Below, one piece after another: positions 48,244-56,591 of a DNA stretch of 64,000 nt; position 1 is the stretch's first letter; each line of letters opens with the position of its first letter. This DNA is from Amycolatopsis lexingtonensis. GTDB taxonomy: Bacteria; Actinomycetota; Actinomycetes; Mycobacteriales; Pseudonocardiaceae. A program made the translations under genes and the position numbers. The stretch is taken from contig NZ_JADBEG010000001.1 in NCBI RefSeq assembly GCF_014873755.1, positions 10,485,001 through 10,549,000 on the forward strand, written 5' to 3'. The notes under the pieces were generated by a model. It worked only from the letters and a program-made list of their open reading frames with translations. It was not told the DNA's origin and did no database searches.

Positions 48244-48547
48244 TCGACCTCCTGGTGGCGCGTGGCCGCGCGCACTGTGCGCACCGCCGGGCCGAAGCCC
48301 CCATCGCTGCTGTCCGCGCGCAGCGACCAGCCTTCCACCCAGTGTGTCAAACCCGGGCGAACCAGGGGCCGGAACCCCGCGAACCCGGGGAAAGCACGCC
48401 CGGTACTGCGGTTGATGACACTGCGCAAGCAGGGACGATACCCCGATCGGGTGTGTTGTCACCCGATTCTGGGTGCTCCCGCTGACGCCCCGCTCTGTCG
48501 TATGCTGCGTTTCGAGGTCGCCCGGCTACCGAGAGGCGTATCCGCTT
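48244..48547. promoter_or_regulatory. Divergent promoter region, moxR versus ESX-accessory genes
   Basis: 304 bp between divergent genes, without a supported ORF. TATGCT at 48501-48506 is a likely -10 for the rightward genes; no convincing -35 was seen. GCGCACTGTGCGC near 48268 is a perfect inverted repeat near the moxR start and could bind a regulator. Confidence 0.4.
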
Positions 48548-48898
48548 ATGAGCGAGGTGCGAGCGCAACCGCCGTTCGACTTGCGTGGCTTCGCGGTCGC
48601 GCCCGAGCTGGCCGCGGACGCCTACGCGAAGCTCGGCCAGCTGCAGGATGTCGTCGGCGAGATGGTCCGCGAAGCCAAGGTGCTCGGGCGGACGGTCCCG
48701 CTCGGCGGCGGGTACGCGGGTGAGCTCGGCAAGTTCATGGCCGAATACGGCATCGGCGGCCAGGGCTCGGCCGTGCAGCAGCTGACGGCGTTCGGCAAGG
48801 AGCTCGACACGCTCAAGCACCGGATCTCGCAGGCGCTGGCGAAGTACCAGCACGCCGACGAGCAGGCAGCGGACGGGGTGGACTGCACGGGTGGCTGA
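48548..48898 (+). CDS. Small helical protein of an ESX-accessory cluster
   Basis: 116 residues, mostly helical, with a central Gly-rich loop (PLGGGYAGELGKFMAEYGIGGQG) between two amphipathic helices, the size of WXG100-like proteins but without a WXG motif. It is followed by DUF3558, PPE-like and EspG-like genes with overlaps, implying a role with type VII secretion substrates. No signal peptide. ATG start. Confidence 0.7.
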   Translation: MSEVRAQPPFDLRGFAVAPELAADAYAKLGQLQDVVGEMVREAKVLGRTVPLGGGYAGELGKFMAEYGIGGQGSAVQQLTAFGKELDTLKHRISQALAKYQHADEQAADGVDCTGG

Positions 48899-49436
48899 CC
48901 GGATCCGACCGCTGGGGGCCGTGGCCCTCCTCGTCCTGGCCGCCGGGTGCGGGCAGCCACCGGCCGCCGAGCCGGGCGCCGGGCACGCCACGGCGCACGC
49001 CACCGCCCCGGCCGCGCCGCCGCCCGTCGCGTGGACCGGCCTGGCCGCGATGGACCCCTGCACGCTGCTCACTCCCCAGGACCGCTCGGCCGCCGGGGTG
49101 AGCGTGCCCGGCAAGCCCAAGGAGATCGCGGGCGCCCGCGCGTGCGACTGGACCGTGCCCGGCACCTTCGGCGTCACCGTGACCCTCAGCGAGACCGACG
49201 GCCTGGCCGACCTCGAAGTCGCGAAGAAGACGGCGACCAAGACGACGGTCGGCAGCCACCCCGCGCTGAAGGTGATGGACAAGAAGGCCGCCGACGGCAC
49301 CTGCGCCGTGCTGCTCGGGGTCGGCGACGCGGCCAGCGTCCAGATCGACGTCAGCAACACCGGCTTTTCGGACACCCCGCTCGCGTGCCGCCGCGCGGGC
49401 ACGGTGGCCGGGCTGGTCGAACCGAAACTGCCCTGA
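48891..49436 (+). CDS. DUF3558 lipoprotein
   Basis: 181 residues from GTG. A signal peptide ends at the lipobox L-A-A-G-C20, so the protein is lipid-anchored outside the membrane. The mature domain has DPCTLLTPQD, ACDW and DGTCAVLLGV, the cysteine pattern of DUF3558, a family abundant in Pseudonocardiaceae. Overlaps the preceding gene by 8 bp. Function unknown. Confidence 0.9.
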   Translation: MADRIRPLGAVALLVLAAGCGQPPAAEPGAGHATAHATAPAAPPPVAWTGLAAMDPCTLLTPQDRSAAGVSVPGKPKEIAGARACDWTVPGTFGVTVTLSETDGLADLEVAKKTATKTTVGSHPALKVMDKKAADGTCAVLLGVGDAASVQIDVSNTGFSDTPLACRRAGTVAGLVEPKLP

Positions 49437-49452
49437 CCACGAGAGGTGCGCC

Positions 49453-50016
49453 GTGCCCGACGCCGAACCGCCCGTCCCCACCGCGCGGTACGAGTCCTAC
49501 AGCCACGAGGCCATGGCCGCGGAGGTCGAGGCGGGCAACGACCCGGTCGCCGCGGGCGAGGTGGGCGCGCGCTGGGACGGGCTGGCGAAACGGCTGCAGG
49601 AATCGACGGCCGAGCTGGCCGGGCTGATCACGTCTTCGCAGGAGCAATGGCAGGGAGGCGGGGGCGACGCAGCGCGGGCCGCGCTCGGCCGGGCCGCGGG
49701 GTGGCTTTCGCACTCCGCCGCCGTCTCGGCGTCGGTCGGCCGGGCGGTCGGCGCGCAGGCGGACGCGGCGGCGCGGGCCCGCGCCGACATGCCGCCGCCG
49801 GTGGACTACGACCCGGCGTCGATGATCCGGGACGCGGCGTCGTCCGGGAACCTGCTCGCCATGGCGGGGCTGTCCGACGAGCTGGCGGCCCGCCGCGCCG
49901 AGGCGGAGGCTGCCCGCCAGAAGGCGATCGACGTCCTCCGCACCCGCGACGCGGCCCTGCGCGGCCACGTCCCGGCCGAGACGTTCCCCGCCGCGCCGCC
50001 GCTGGGGCAGGCTTGA
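49453..50016 (+). CDS. PPE-like helical protein
   Basis: 187 residues, predicted almost entirely helical. Residues 10-120 (including ARWDGLAKRLQESTAELAGLI and SSQEQWQGGGGDAARAAL) match the helix-turn-helix layout of PPE/WXG-type secretion substrates, with an EQWQG turn in place of WxG. It immediately precedes an EspG-like gene, the chaperone that binds PPE partners. GTG start after GAGAGGTG. Confidence 0.75.
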   Translation: MPDAEPPVPTARYESYSHEAMAAEVEAGNDPVAAGEVGARWDGLAKRLQESTAELAGLITSSQEQWQGGGGDAARAALGRAAGWLSHSAAVSASVGRAVGAQADAAARARADMPPPVDYDPASMIRDAASSGNLLAMAGLSDELAARRAEAEAARQKAIDVLRTRDAALRGHVPAETFPAAPPLGQA

Positions 50017-50768
50017 TCCGCGTCTCGGCCTCGGCGTTCGACATCCTCTGGACCGACCTCGGCCACGACCGCCCGCCGGAGCCGCTGAGCGTGCGCAGCG
50101 TGGGGAGCACGGAGGAGGAACGCGCCGAGGTCCGCAAGGCGGTGTACGACAACCTGGCCGAACGCGGGCTGTACGACGGCTCCGCGCTGGAGCCCGCCCT
50201 GGCGGAGCGCCTCTCGCTGCTCGCCTCGGCGGAGGTGTTCGTCGCGTGCGAGGCGATGGTGGACATGACGGCTTCCGCCCCGTTCCGCGCGGTGACGGGG
50301 GTGCGTGGCCGCCGCGGCGTGCTGGCGACCCAGCCGGAGCAGACGATCGCACTGGCGGCCATCCGCGACGCCGAGCTCTGCACGGCGATCATCGACGTCC
50401 TGCCGGAGCTGACGGCGGGGCCGGGGTATGGGGTCAGCCTGCCGGCGTCGGCGCTGGCTGGCTCGGTGGAGGACCCAGTGTTCTCGTCCCGTGGAGCTGC
50501 TTCGGCGGCTTCGTCGGCTCAGCTGCGGGAGGTGCTGGCGATCCAGGCGCGCCCGGTGTACTCGGCGGGGTCGTTCAGCGTGAGCCGCCGGGCGCCGTCG
50601 GGGCGGGTTTCGCGGGTGGGCGGGTTGTCGTGGTTCGACACGGATGTGGGGGCGTACTGCGCGACGAAGACCGCGGGGCGGGGTGGGCAGGACTGGGTGA
50701 ACGTGACCCCGGTGGACAGCGCCCGCCTGGCGACCCGCGTGGCGTCCCTCCTCACTCCGGAGGACTGA
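50013..50768 (+). CDS. ESX secretion-associated protein EspG-like
   Basis: 251 residues from a TTG start overlapping the previous stop (TTGA). The opening VSASAFDILWTDLG, a mid segment AEVFVACEAMVDM and ALAAIRDAELCTAIIDVLPEL follow the pattern of the EspG family, cytosolic chaperones for PE-PPE type substrates. The C-terminal third is Ser/Ala-rich. No ESX core genes (eccC, eccD, mycP) are in the window, so it must work with machinery elsewhere. Confidence 0.78.
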   Translation: MIRVSASAFDILWTDLGHDRPPEPLSVRSVGSTEEERAEVRKAVYDNLAERGLYDGSALEPALAERLSLLASAEVFVACEAMVDMTASAPFRAVTGVRGRRGVLATQPEQTIALAAIRDAELCTAIIDVLPELTAGPGYGVSLPASALAGSVEDPVFSSRGAASAASSAQLREVLAIQARPVYSAGSFSVSRRAPSGRVSRVGGLSWFDTDVGAYCATKTAGRGGQDWVNVTPVDSARLATRVASLLTPED

Positions 50769-50772
50769 CCCG

Positions 50773-50827
50773 CGTCTTGAATGAGTCATTCAGGACCTCC
50801 GAAGACCTGAATGAGTCATTCAAGACG
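50773..50827. repeat. Palindromic extragenic repeat, copy 3
   Basis: 22-bp arms (50773-50794/50806-50827) with one mismatch and the loop ACCTCCGAAGA as in copy 1. It lies between convergent genes; its last bases supply the stop codon of the minus-strand gene that follows. The wider homology seen in copies 1 and 2 is absent. Confidence 0.85.
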
Positions 50828-51776
50828 CCAGCCGGACCGGGGGACGGGGCCGGATCGCCGCGGCACGATAGGCGGCGACCAACTCGGCGATGACCGCGTC
50901 GGGGTCGGCGCGGAGTTTGCTCGGCACCGTCTGCACTACTGAGACACCGGCTGCGGCGTAGCGGTTGTTGCGAGCGAGTGTCGCGGCGTACCCGGGCTGT
51001 TCGAAGTGGAACTCGTACGAGTCGATCTCCCAGGCCAGGGCCACGTCGTCCCACCACGCGTCCGGGGTGGCGACGTACCGGCCCCGCTCATCGCGGAGTT
51101 CGAAGTTCCACACCGGCTCGGGCAAGCCGGCGCGGCGCGGCAGGGCCAAGGCGTCGGCTTCGGCGGCCGACCGTGCGCCGCGAGTGATTTCCCGCAGCGC
51201 CGAGCGTGGCAGAGCGCTACCCCTGGTGCTGCCGTTCTCCAGCTCGGTCGAGAGATCGACCGGGTCGATCTTCAGCTGCTGCACGGCCTCGGCCAGCAAG
51301 GCCCGGACCGCCCCGCGGTCGGTCAACCGGCGGCATTCGTCGAGCACCGACCGGACCACGGGGACCAGAGGCAGGCCGTCGACCGGGATCGCGGCGGGCA
51401 TCCGTGTCGTCCGTTCGACAAGGACGTACCCGCTGCTGGTGGTCTTCAGATGGGCAGGCAGGAGGAGGTGGACCGGTTCGCCCGGCCGAGCCGGGCGCCG
51501 CAGCCCTTGGCGCCGGCAGGACTCCAAGCCTGTGATCAGCGCCTGCTCGCCGCAATAGAGGAGCGCGCCTTCGAGCAGCTGCCGGCGTGTCGGCTCGCCG
51601 GTGCGCAGCAGGACCACGCCGGGGAGGAGCCTCTGCCACGGCCGCCCGGGAAGGCACCGCCGATAACTCGTCCGCTGGGGTACGCCGAGGGACTCCAGGT
51701 GCGCCACGGTGATGACGCCCAGTTTGCTCGCCGCGAAGAGTGCCTCCGCGTCTCGTGCCCAGGTTTGTCTGCTCAC
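50820..51776 (-). CDS. AbiEi-like/DUF559-type protein
   Basis: 318 residues from GTG 51776. The N-terminal 70 residues (LGVITVAHLESLGVPQRTSYRRC...RLLPGVVLLRTG) match the winged-helix that starts AbiEi-type antitoxins. The C-terminal 100 residues (GLPEPVWNFELRD, ATPDAWWDDVALAWEIDSYEFH) resemble a very-short-patch-repair or DUF559 nuclease-like fold, with D and E-x-D at the positions of a PD-(D/E)xK core. Such fusions are frequent in actinobacteria; function unknown. It is bracketed by palindromic repeat copies 3 and 4, and its stop codon is inside copy 3. Confidence 0.75.
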   Translation of the reverse strand: MSRQTWARDAEALFAASKLGVITVAHLESLGVPQRTSYRRCLPGRPWQRLLPGVVLLRTGEPTRRQLLEGALLYCGEQALITGLESCRRQGLRRPARPGEPVHLLLPAHLKTTSSGYVLVERTTRMPAAIPVDGLPLVPVVRSVLDECRRLTDRGAVRALLAEAVQQLKIDPVDLSTELENGSTRGSALPRSALREITRGARSAAEADALALPRRAGLPEPVWNFELRDERGRYVATPDAWWDDVALAWEIDSYEFHFEQPGYAATLARNNRYAAAGVSVVQTVPSKLRADPDAVIAELVAAYRAAAIRPRPPVRLAS

Positions 51777-51878
51777 CCGGAGATCGTCGCGCTGACCCGG
51801 GTCGACCGACAGTGCATTCCGCAATCTGTGGACTACTGGCCGTCACTGGAGGTACCTGTGGACAACTCGCTTGCCCGG

Positions 51879-51943
51879 CCAAAGGTCTTGAATGACTCAT
51901 TCAGGTCTTCGGAGGTCCTGAATGACTCATTCAAGACCTTTGG
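51879..51943. repeat. Palindromic extragenic repeat, copy 4
   Basis: 27-bp arms (51879-51905/51917-51943) with one mismatch; the outer bases CCAAAGG differ from the CG of the other copies. Loop TCTTCGGAGGT as in copy 2. Located in the divergent region between the AbiEi-like gene and mraZ. Confidence 0.85.
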
Positions 51944-51959
51944 GCAGCGGGCGGTGCTT

Positions 51960-52190
51960 TGCGGGCTGGCCCCACCGGACCCCACCAGCCTCCCCACGAG
52001 GACCCACCCGGGGTCCCCACCGGACCCCACTCGGGGCCCCCACGGCGCCCCACCCGAGGCCCCCAGGGTTCCTTCGCGGCCGTTATGCGGACGCATGGGG
52101 AACAGCTGAGGTTGCTCCGGCCCCCGCCGAGGGGGATCTTGGCCACCGCCCCCCACTACGGCCCCCACCTGCCCCCACCTCGTTGACCTG
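51960..52190. other. C-rich (G-rich on minus strand) tract upstream of mraZ
   Basis: About 230 bp with strong strand asymmetry: many CCCC runs on the plus strand and few G runs, including repeated CCCCACCGGACCCCAC units at about 51971 and 52015. On the minus strand the G4 runs at short spacing could form G-quadruplexes. No ORF with family resemblance was found in 51944-52233. Confidence 0.6.
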
Positions 52191-52233
52191 CGCAAACGGA
52201 CCACACGACGGAGTGAGCCGCCGGTTTCTCGCG

Positions 52234-52275
52234 TTGACTGTGGTGAAAAGTGGGGTACGGTGGTGGCCAGTGGGG
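52234..52275 (+). promoter_or_regulatory. mraZ promoter with four MraZ boxes
   Basis: TTGACT (52234-52239), a 16-nt spacer and TACGGT (52256-52261) form the likely dcw promoter. Overlapping it are four direct repeats at exact 10-bp spacing: GTGGTG 52240, GTGGGG 52250, GTGGTG 52260 and GTGGGG 52270. MraZ is known to bind tandem TGGGN-type repeats with this period in its own promoter, so autoregulation is expected. Confidence 0.85.
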
Positions 52276-52340
52276 CGGAAGGGAAGCCCTGGAGCCGTAG
52301 ACGGTGGTTCGCCACCGGGTGCGGTAGGGAGGTGGAGGCC

Positions 52341-52772
52341 GTGTTCCTCGGCACCCACACCCCGAAGCTGGACGACAAGGGGCGGCTCGCGCTGCCCGCG
52401 AAGTTCCGCGACGCCTTGGCCGGCGGGCTGATGCTCACCAAGGGGCAGGACCACTGCCTCTTCGTCTTCCCCCGCGCCGAGTTCGAGCAGATGGCGCGCA
52501 AGGTCGCCGAAGCCCCGTTCACGAACGAGGCGGTTCGGGCCTACCAGCGCTACCTGTTCGCCGGGACGGACGAGCAACGGCCGGACGGCCAGGGGCGCAT
52601 CACGATCGCGTCCGAGCTCCGCCGCTACGCGGGGCTCAGCAAGGAGTGCGTGGTGATCGGGGCGATCACCAGGCTGGAGATCTGGGACGCCCAAGCGTGG
52701 CAGGGCTACCTGGAGGAACACGAAGACAGCTACGCGAAGGCTCGAGAGGAAGTACTGCCGGGCGTCTTCTAG
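52341..52772 (+). CDS. mraZ: Transcriptional regulator MraZ
   Basis: 143 residues, the same length as the mycobacterial protein. Two AbrB-like MraZ repeats, each with the D-x-K-G-R or D-G-Q-G-R motif: [17 protein letters not shown] (about 10-26) and [18 protein letters not shown] (about 83-100). It forms ring oligomers that bind the tandem boxes upstream. The GTG at 52341 gives the canonical [11 protein letters not shown] start; GTG 52332 is a less likely alternative. Confidence 0.95.
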   Translation: MFLGTHTPKLDDKGRLALPAKFRDALAGGLMLTKGQDHCLFVFPRAEFEQMARKVAEAPFTNEAVRAYQRYLFAGTDEQRPDGQGRITIASELRRYAGLSKECVVIGAITRLEIWDAQAWQGYLEEHEDSYAKAREEVLPGVF

Positions 52773-52778
52773 GCGTGC

Positions 52779-52945
52779 GGTCGCGGTGCACCTTCGTCGT
52801 CGGGGGACGAAGAGGTTCGCCGCCCGCGCGTCGAGGGGGAAGCCCACCCGGATGCCGTGAGGCCTCTGTCCGCTCAACAGCCCTGGTGCACCTTCCCCGG
52901 TACCAGGTCCGCAGCGGGCGGACAGGGACCTGACGGCATCCGCCA
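52779..52945 (+). ncRNA. mraW RNA motif (structured leader of rsmH)
   Basis: The 217-nt gap between mraZ and rsmH folds: hairpin CTTCGTC/GACGAAG (52792-52798/52806-52812), and a 9-bp long-range stem GGATGCCGT/ACGGCATCC (52850-52858/52933-52941) enclosing a CAGGTCC/GGACCTG hairpin. GGTGCACCTTC occurs twice (about 52786 and 52887). Position and conserved look match the actinobacterial mraW RNA motif described upstream of mraW (rsmH). Its regulatory ligand or factor is not known. Confidence 0.75.
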
Positions 52946-52989
52946 TATTTCCCCCGGGCCGCCCAGGCGAGAAAGGGGGAGGGAACACC

Positions 52990-53943
52990 ATGACGGCACC
53001 CGAGCACGTCCCGGTACTGCTGGGCCGGATCGTCGAGCTGTTCACCCCCGTGTTCGCCGACCGCGACGCCGTCCTCGTGGACGCGACCGTCGGCCTCGGC
53101 GGGCACTCCGACGCCCTCCTCGAAGCGTTCCCGCGACTCCACCTGGTCGCGCTGGACCGCGATCCGGCCGCGCTCGAGAAGTCCGCGGAGCGCCTCGCCC
53201 GGCACGGTGACCGCGTCGACTTCGTGCACACCGTCTACGACGGGCTTCCCGAGGCGCTCGAAGGGCTGAAACTCAGCAAGGCCGACGGCATCCTGTTCGA
53301 TCTCGGCGTCTCCTCGATGCAGCTGGACCGGGCCGAGCGCGGGTTCGCCTACTCGAAGGACTCCCCGCTGGACATGCGGATGGACCCGACCACCGGGTTC
53401 ACCGCCGCCGACGTGCTGAACACCTACGCGCCCGGCGAGCTGATCCGGATCCTGCGGGACTACGGCGAGGAGCGCTTCGCGCAGCGGATCGTCAAGAGCG
53501 TCGTCAAGGCCCGCGAACAGGAACCGTTCACCACCAGCGGGCGCCTGGTCGAACTGCTCTACGACGCCGTCCCGGCCGCCACCCGCCGCACCGGCGGGCA
53601 CCCGGCCAAGCGCACCTTCCAGGCGTTGCGGATCGAGGTCAACGGCGAGCTCGAGGTGCTCCGCCGCGCCATGCCGGCCGCGCTGGGCGCGCTGCCGGTC
53701 GGCGGGCGGATCGTCGTCGAGTCCTACCAGTCGCTGGAGGACCGGCTCGTCAAGCAGGCATTGGCCGAGCTCGCGAAGTCCCGCACCCCGGAAGGACTTC
53801 CGGTGGAGCTGCCGGGACACGGGCCGGAGCTGAAGCTCCTGACCCGGGGCGCCGAGAAGGCCGGCGAAGAGGAGATCGAACGGAACCCGCGCGCCGCCTC
53901 GGTGCGGTTGCGGGCCGCAGAGAGGATCGGAGAGCCGCGATGA
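52990..53943 (+). CDS. rsmH: 16S rRNA m4C1402 methyltransferase RsmH (MraW)
   Basis: 317 residues. [13 protein letters not shown] at the start, SAM motif [17 protein letters not shown], then [26 protein letters not shown] (diagnostic for RsmH) and the inserted helical substrate domain. It methylates N4 of C1402 in 16S rRNA. The ATG follows AAAGGGGGAGGG. Overlaps ftsL by ATGA. Confidence 0.96.
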   Translation: MTAPEHVPVLLGRIVELFTPVFADRDAVLVDATVGLGGHSDALLEAFPRLHLVALDRDPAALEKSAERLARHGDRVDFVHTVYDGLPEALEGLKLSKADGILFDLGVSSMQLDRAERGFAYSKDSPLDMRMDPTTGFTAADVLNTYAPGELIRILRDYGEERFAQRIVKSVVKAREQEPFTTSGRLVELLYDAVPAATRRTGGHPAKRTFQALRIEVNGELEVLRRAMPAALGALPVGGRIVVESYQSLEDRLVKQALAELAKSRTPEGLPVELPGHGPELKLLTRGAEKAGEEEIERNPRAASVRLRAAERIGEPR

Positions 53944-54662
53944 CCGCTCCCACGAAGTCCCGCCGCCGGGCCGCGCCGGCGACGCGGGGCCGCAGCGAGG
54001 CCGCCCGCACCTCGACCACCGTCGAGCCGGACCCGCAGACCACCCAGCCGGGCAAGGCCGCGCCCCGGCGTGGTTCGCGCGGCCGCACGTCCGCGGCCGA
54101 GCGTGCCTACGCGCGCCGCGCCCAGCGGGCCGACCTGCTCAAGGAGCGCGAGCCGCGCCCGGAGCCCAAGGCCGCGCCGGGGACGCCGGCGCCGAAGCTC
54201 AAGCTGAGGCTGCGGCTGCCGAAGTCGCGGGCCTCGTTCGTGCTGATGATGATGGCGCTGCTGGCCGTCGGCGTGGCCACCACGCTGTGGCTGTCCACGC
54301 AGGCGATCGCCGACTCCTACCGGCTCGAGCAGCTGCGCAGCACCAATGCGAGCCTGGCCGAGACGAAGGAACAGCTCCAGCGCGACGTCGCCAAGGCCGA
54401 GTCGCCCGCTTCGCTGGCCCCCGCGGCCCAGCAGCTGGGCATGGTGCCCGGTGGCGACCCGGCGCGGATCGTCGTCGGCCCGGACGGCAAGACCTCGCTC
54501 GTCGGCGAGCCCAAGAAGGCCAAGGCGGACACCCCGGCGGTGCCGGTCGCGCCGCCGGCCGCGCCCGCCGCGGGCACGCAGTCGCAGCAGGGCGCGCCGA
54601 TCGAGGGTGACCAGCCCGCCGTGCCCGCGGAGGAGCAGCAGCAGCCGGCGGCCGGCCAGTGA
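53940..54662 (+). CDS. ftsL: FtsL-like septum formation protein
   Basis: 240 residues: a basic cytoplasmic N terminus (about 1-95), one membrane helix ([20 protein letters not shown], about 99-118), a short coiled coil with heptad leucines ([20 protein letters not shown] and on, about 127-155) and a long Pro/Ala/Gln tail. Position between rsmH and ftsI, single-pass topology and coiled coil define FtsL. The N- and C-terminal extensions are large but normal for actinobacteria. Confidence 0.88.
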   Translation: MTAPTKSRRRAAPATRGRSEAARTSTTVEPDPQTTQPGKAAPRRGSRGRTSAAERAYARRAQRADLLKEREPRPEPKAAPGTPAPKLKLRLRLPKSRASFVLMMMALLAVGVATTLWLSTQAIADSYRLEQLRSTNASLAETKEQLQRDVAKAESPASLAPAAQQLGMVPGGDPARIVVGPDGKTSLVGEPKKAKADTPAVPVAPPAAPAAGTQSQQGAPIEGDQPAVPAEEQQQPAAGQ

Positions 54663-56584
54663 TGGCTTCGAGCCGGGGGCAGGTCCGCGCGCGCTCCGCG
54701 GGGAGCGCGCGCCGGACCTACGCCGCCGGGACGCGCAGCGCCGCCGCGCGCCGGGGCAACGGCGGCAACCGCACCCGGTTCTCCGCCGTGCGCCTGCTGC
54801 TGGTCGCCGTGCTCCTCGTCGCGGGCGGGAAACTGGTGCAGGTGCAGTGGTTCGAGGCCGGCGCGCTGTCCGCCGCGGCCGAGCGGCAGCGCACCCAGAC
54901 CATCGACATCCCCGCCCAGCGCGGGTCCATTGTGGACCGCAACGGCGCCAAGCTGGCGTTCAGCGTCGAGGTGCGCACGCTTTCGGTGAACCTCAAGGCG
55001 CTGCACAAGAACATGGACGACTTCGCCGCGAAGAACCCCGGCACCGAGCGGACTTTCGACTCCGAGACCGCGGCCGCGGCGAAGTACATCGCGGGCAAGC
55101 TGCCGAACGTGATCGGCGAGCAGCAGCTGCTCGACCTGTTCCACAAGCAGGCGTCCTTCACCTACCTGGTGAACAACGTCGAGCCGTCGATCGCCGCCGA
55201 CATCGTCAAGCACTTCGCCTGGATCAGCGTGGAAAAGCGGGCGCTGCGCGAGTACCCGGGCGGCAGCCTGGCCTCGAACATCGTCGGCGCCGCGAACTGG
55301 CGCTCCGACGACCCGGACGTCTCCAAGCACAACCTGCACGGCCTGGTCGGGCTGGAGCTGCTGCGCGACAACGATCTGGCGGGCACGCCGGGCCGGATGA
55401 TGGTCAACACCAAGAACGGCAGCGACAACGTCGTCATCCCGGGCACCGAGCACGACCTGCAGGCCGCGGTCCCCGGCTCGGACCTCGAGCTGACGGTCGA
55501 CTCCGACCTGCAGTACGAGGTGCAGCGCCAGCTGTCGGACTACGTCCAGCAGTCGCACGCCAAGGGCGGGCAGGTGGTCGTGCTGGACGCCAAGACCAGC
55601 GAGGTCTACGCGCTGGCCAACGACAAGACGTTCGACCCCAACGACCAGTCGACCTGGACCAACGAGGACCTGGCCAACCCCGCGGTCACCACGCCGTTCG
55701 AGCCGGGCTCGGTGAACAAGGTCGTCACCGCCACCGGGGCGATCGACGGCGGCATCGCGACGCCGGAGTCGACGATCCAGGTGCCCGGCGCGCTGCAGGT
55801 GGCCGACAAGACGGTGCACGACGCCTGGACCCACGGCACGCAGACGTTCACCACCGCCGGCATCTTCGCCAAGTCGTCGAACATCGGGACGCTGCTGCTC
55901 GCCCAGAAGATCGGCGAGGAGCACTACTCGGAGCTGCTCAAGCGGTTCGGTCTCGGCCAGCGCACCGGCGTCGGCCTCCCCGGCGAGAGCCCGGGCGTCG
56001 TGCCGGCGCGCAGCCAGTGGTCGGCGACGACGTTCGGCAACCTGCCGATCGGGCAGGGCCTGTCGATGACCGTGCTGCAGATGGCCGGGATGTACCAGGC
56101 GATCGCGAACGACGGCCTGCGCGTCGAACCGCGGATCGTCAAGGCCAAGGTCAACCCGGACGGCACGACGGTGCCCGAGCCGGCGCCGAAGAGCGTCCAG
56201 GTGGTCAACCCGCAGACGGCGAAGACGGTGCGCGACATGATGCGCGCGGTCGCCCAGAACGGCAAGGGCCTGCAGAAGGGCACCGCGCCGACGGCGGCGG
56301 TCGAGGGCTACCAGATCTCCGGCAAGACGGGCACCGGCCAGCAGGTCGACCCGCGGACGAAGGCCTACAGCGACCACCTGTACAACATCACCTTCGCCGG
56401 CATCCTGCCCGCCGACCACCCGCGGTTCGTGGTGGGCATCCGGCTGGACGCGCCGGACACGACGCTGCCGGTGGGCCACTCCGCCGCGCCGCTGTTCCAC
56501 AGCATCGCTTCGTACCTGACGCAGCGGTACCAGATCCCGCTGTCGGACGGCCCTTCGCCGGAAGTCCCGCTCATCGTCCAGTAA
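54659..56584 (+). CDS. ftsI: Penicillin-binding protein 3 / FtsI, septal transpeptidase
   Basis: 641 residues. N-terminal membrane helix (about 42-60), pedestal domain (RGSIVDRNGAKLAFS is the class B box 1), then transpeptidase motifs S351-V-N-K354, S406-S-N408 and K556-T-G558. It crosslinks septal peptidoglycan together with FtsW. GTG start overlapping ftsL by 4 bp. A strong hairpin follows the stop, separating it from murE. Confidence 0.96.
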   Translation: MMASSRGQVRARSAGSARRTYAAGTRSAAARRGNGGNRTRFSAVRLLLVAVLLVAGGKLVQVQWFEAGALSAAAERQRTQTIDIPAQRGSIVDRNGAKLAFSVEVRTLSVNLKALHKNMDDFAAKNPGTERTFDSETAAAAKYIAGKLPNVIGEQQLLDLFHKQASFTYLVNNVEPSIAADIVKHFAWISVEKRALREYPGGSLASNIVGAANWRSDDPDVSKHNLHGLVGLELLRDNDLAGTPGRMMVNTKNGSDNVVIPGTEHDLQAAVPGSDLELTVDSDLQYEVQRQLSDYVQQSHAKGGQVVVLDAKTSEVYALANDKTFDPNDQSTWTNEDLANPAVTTPFEPGSVNKVVTATGAIDGGIATPESTIQVPGALQVADKTVHDAWTHGTQTFTTAGIFAKSSNIGTLLLAQKIGEEHYSELLKRFGLGQRTGVGLPGESPGVVPARSQWSATTFGNLPIGQGLSMTVLQMAGMYQAIANDGLRVEPRIVKAKVNPDGTTVPEPAPKSVQVVNPQTAKTVRDMMRAVAQNGKGLQKGTAPTAAVEGYQISGKTGTGQQVDPRTKAYSDHLYNITFAGILPADHPRFVVGIRLDAPDTTLPVGHSAAPLFHSIASYLTQRYQIPLSDGPSPEVPLIVQ

Positions 56585-56591
56585 GCACGAT

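Noticed and set aside
50820..51824. TTG start at 51824 for the AbiEi-like gene
   Set aside because: The GTG at 51776 directly precedes the conserved winged-helix start, and the extra 16 residues are unlike the family.
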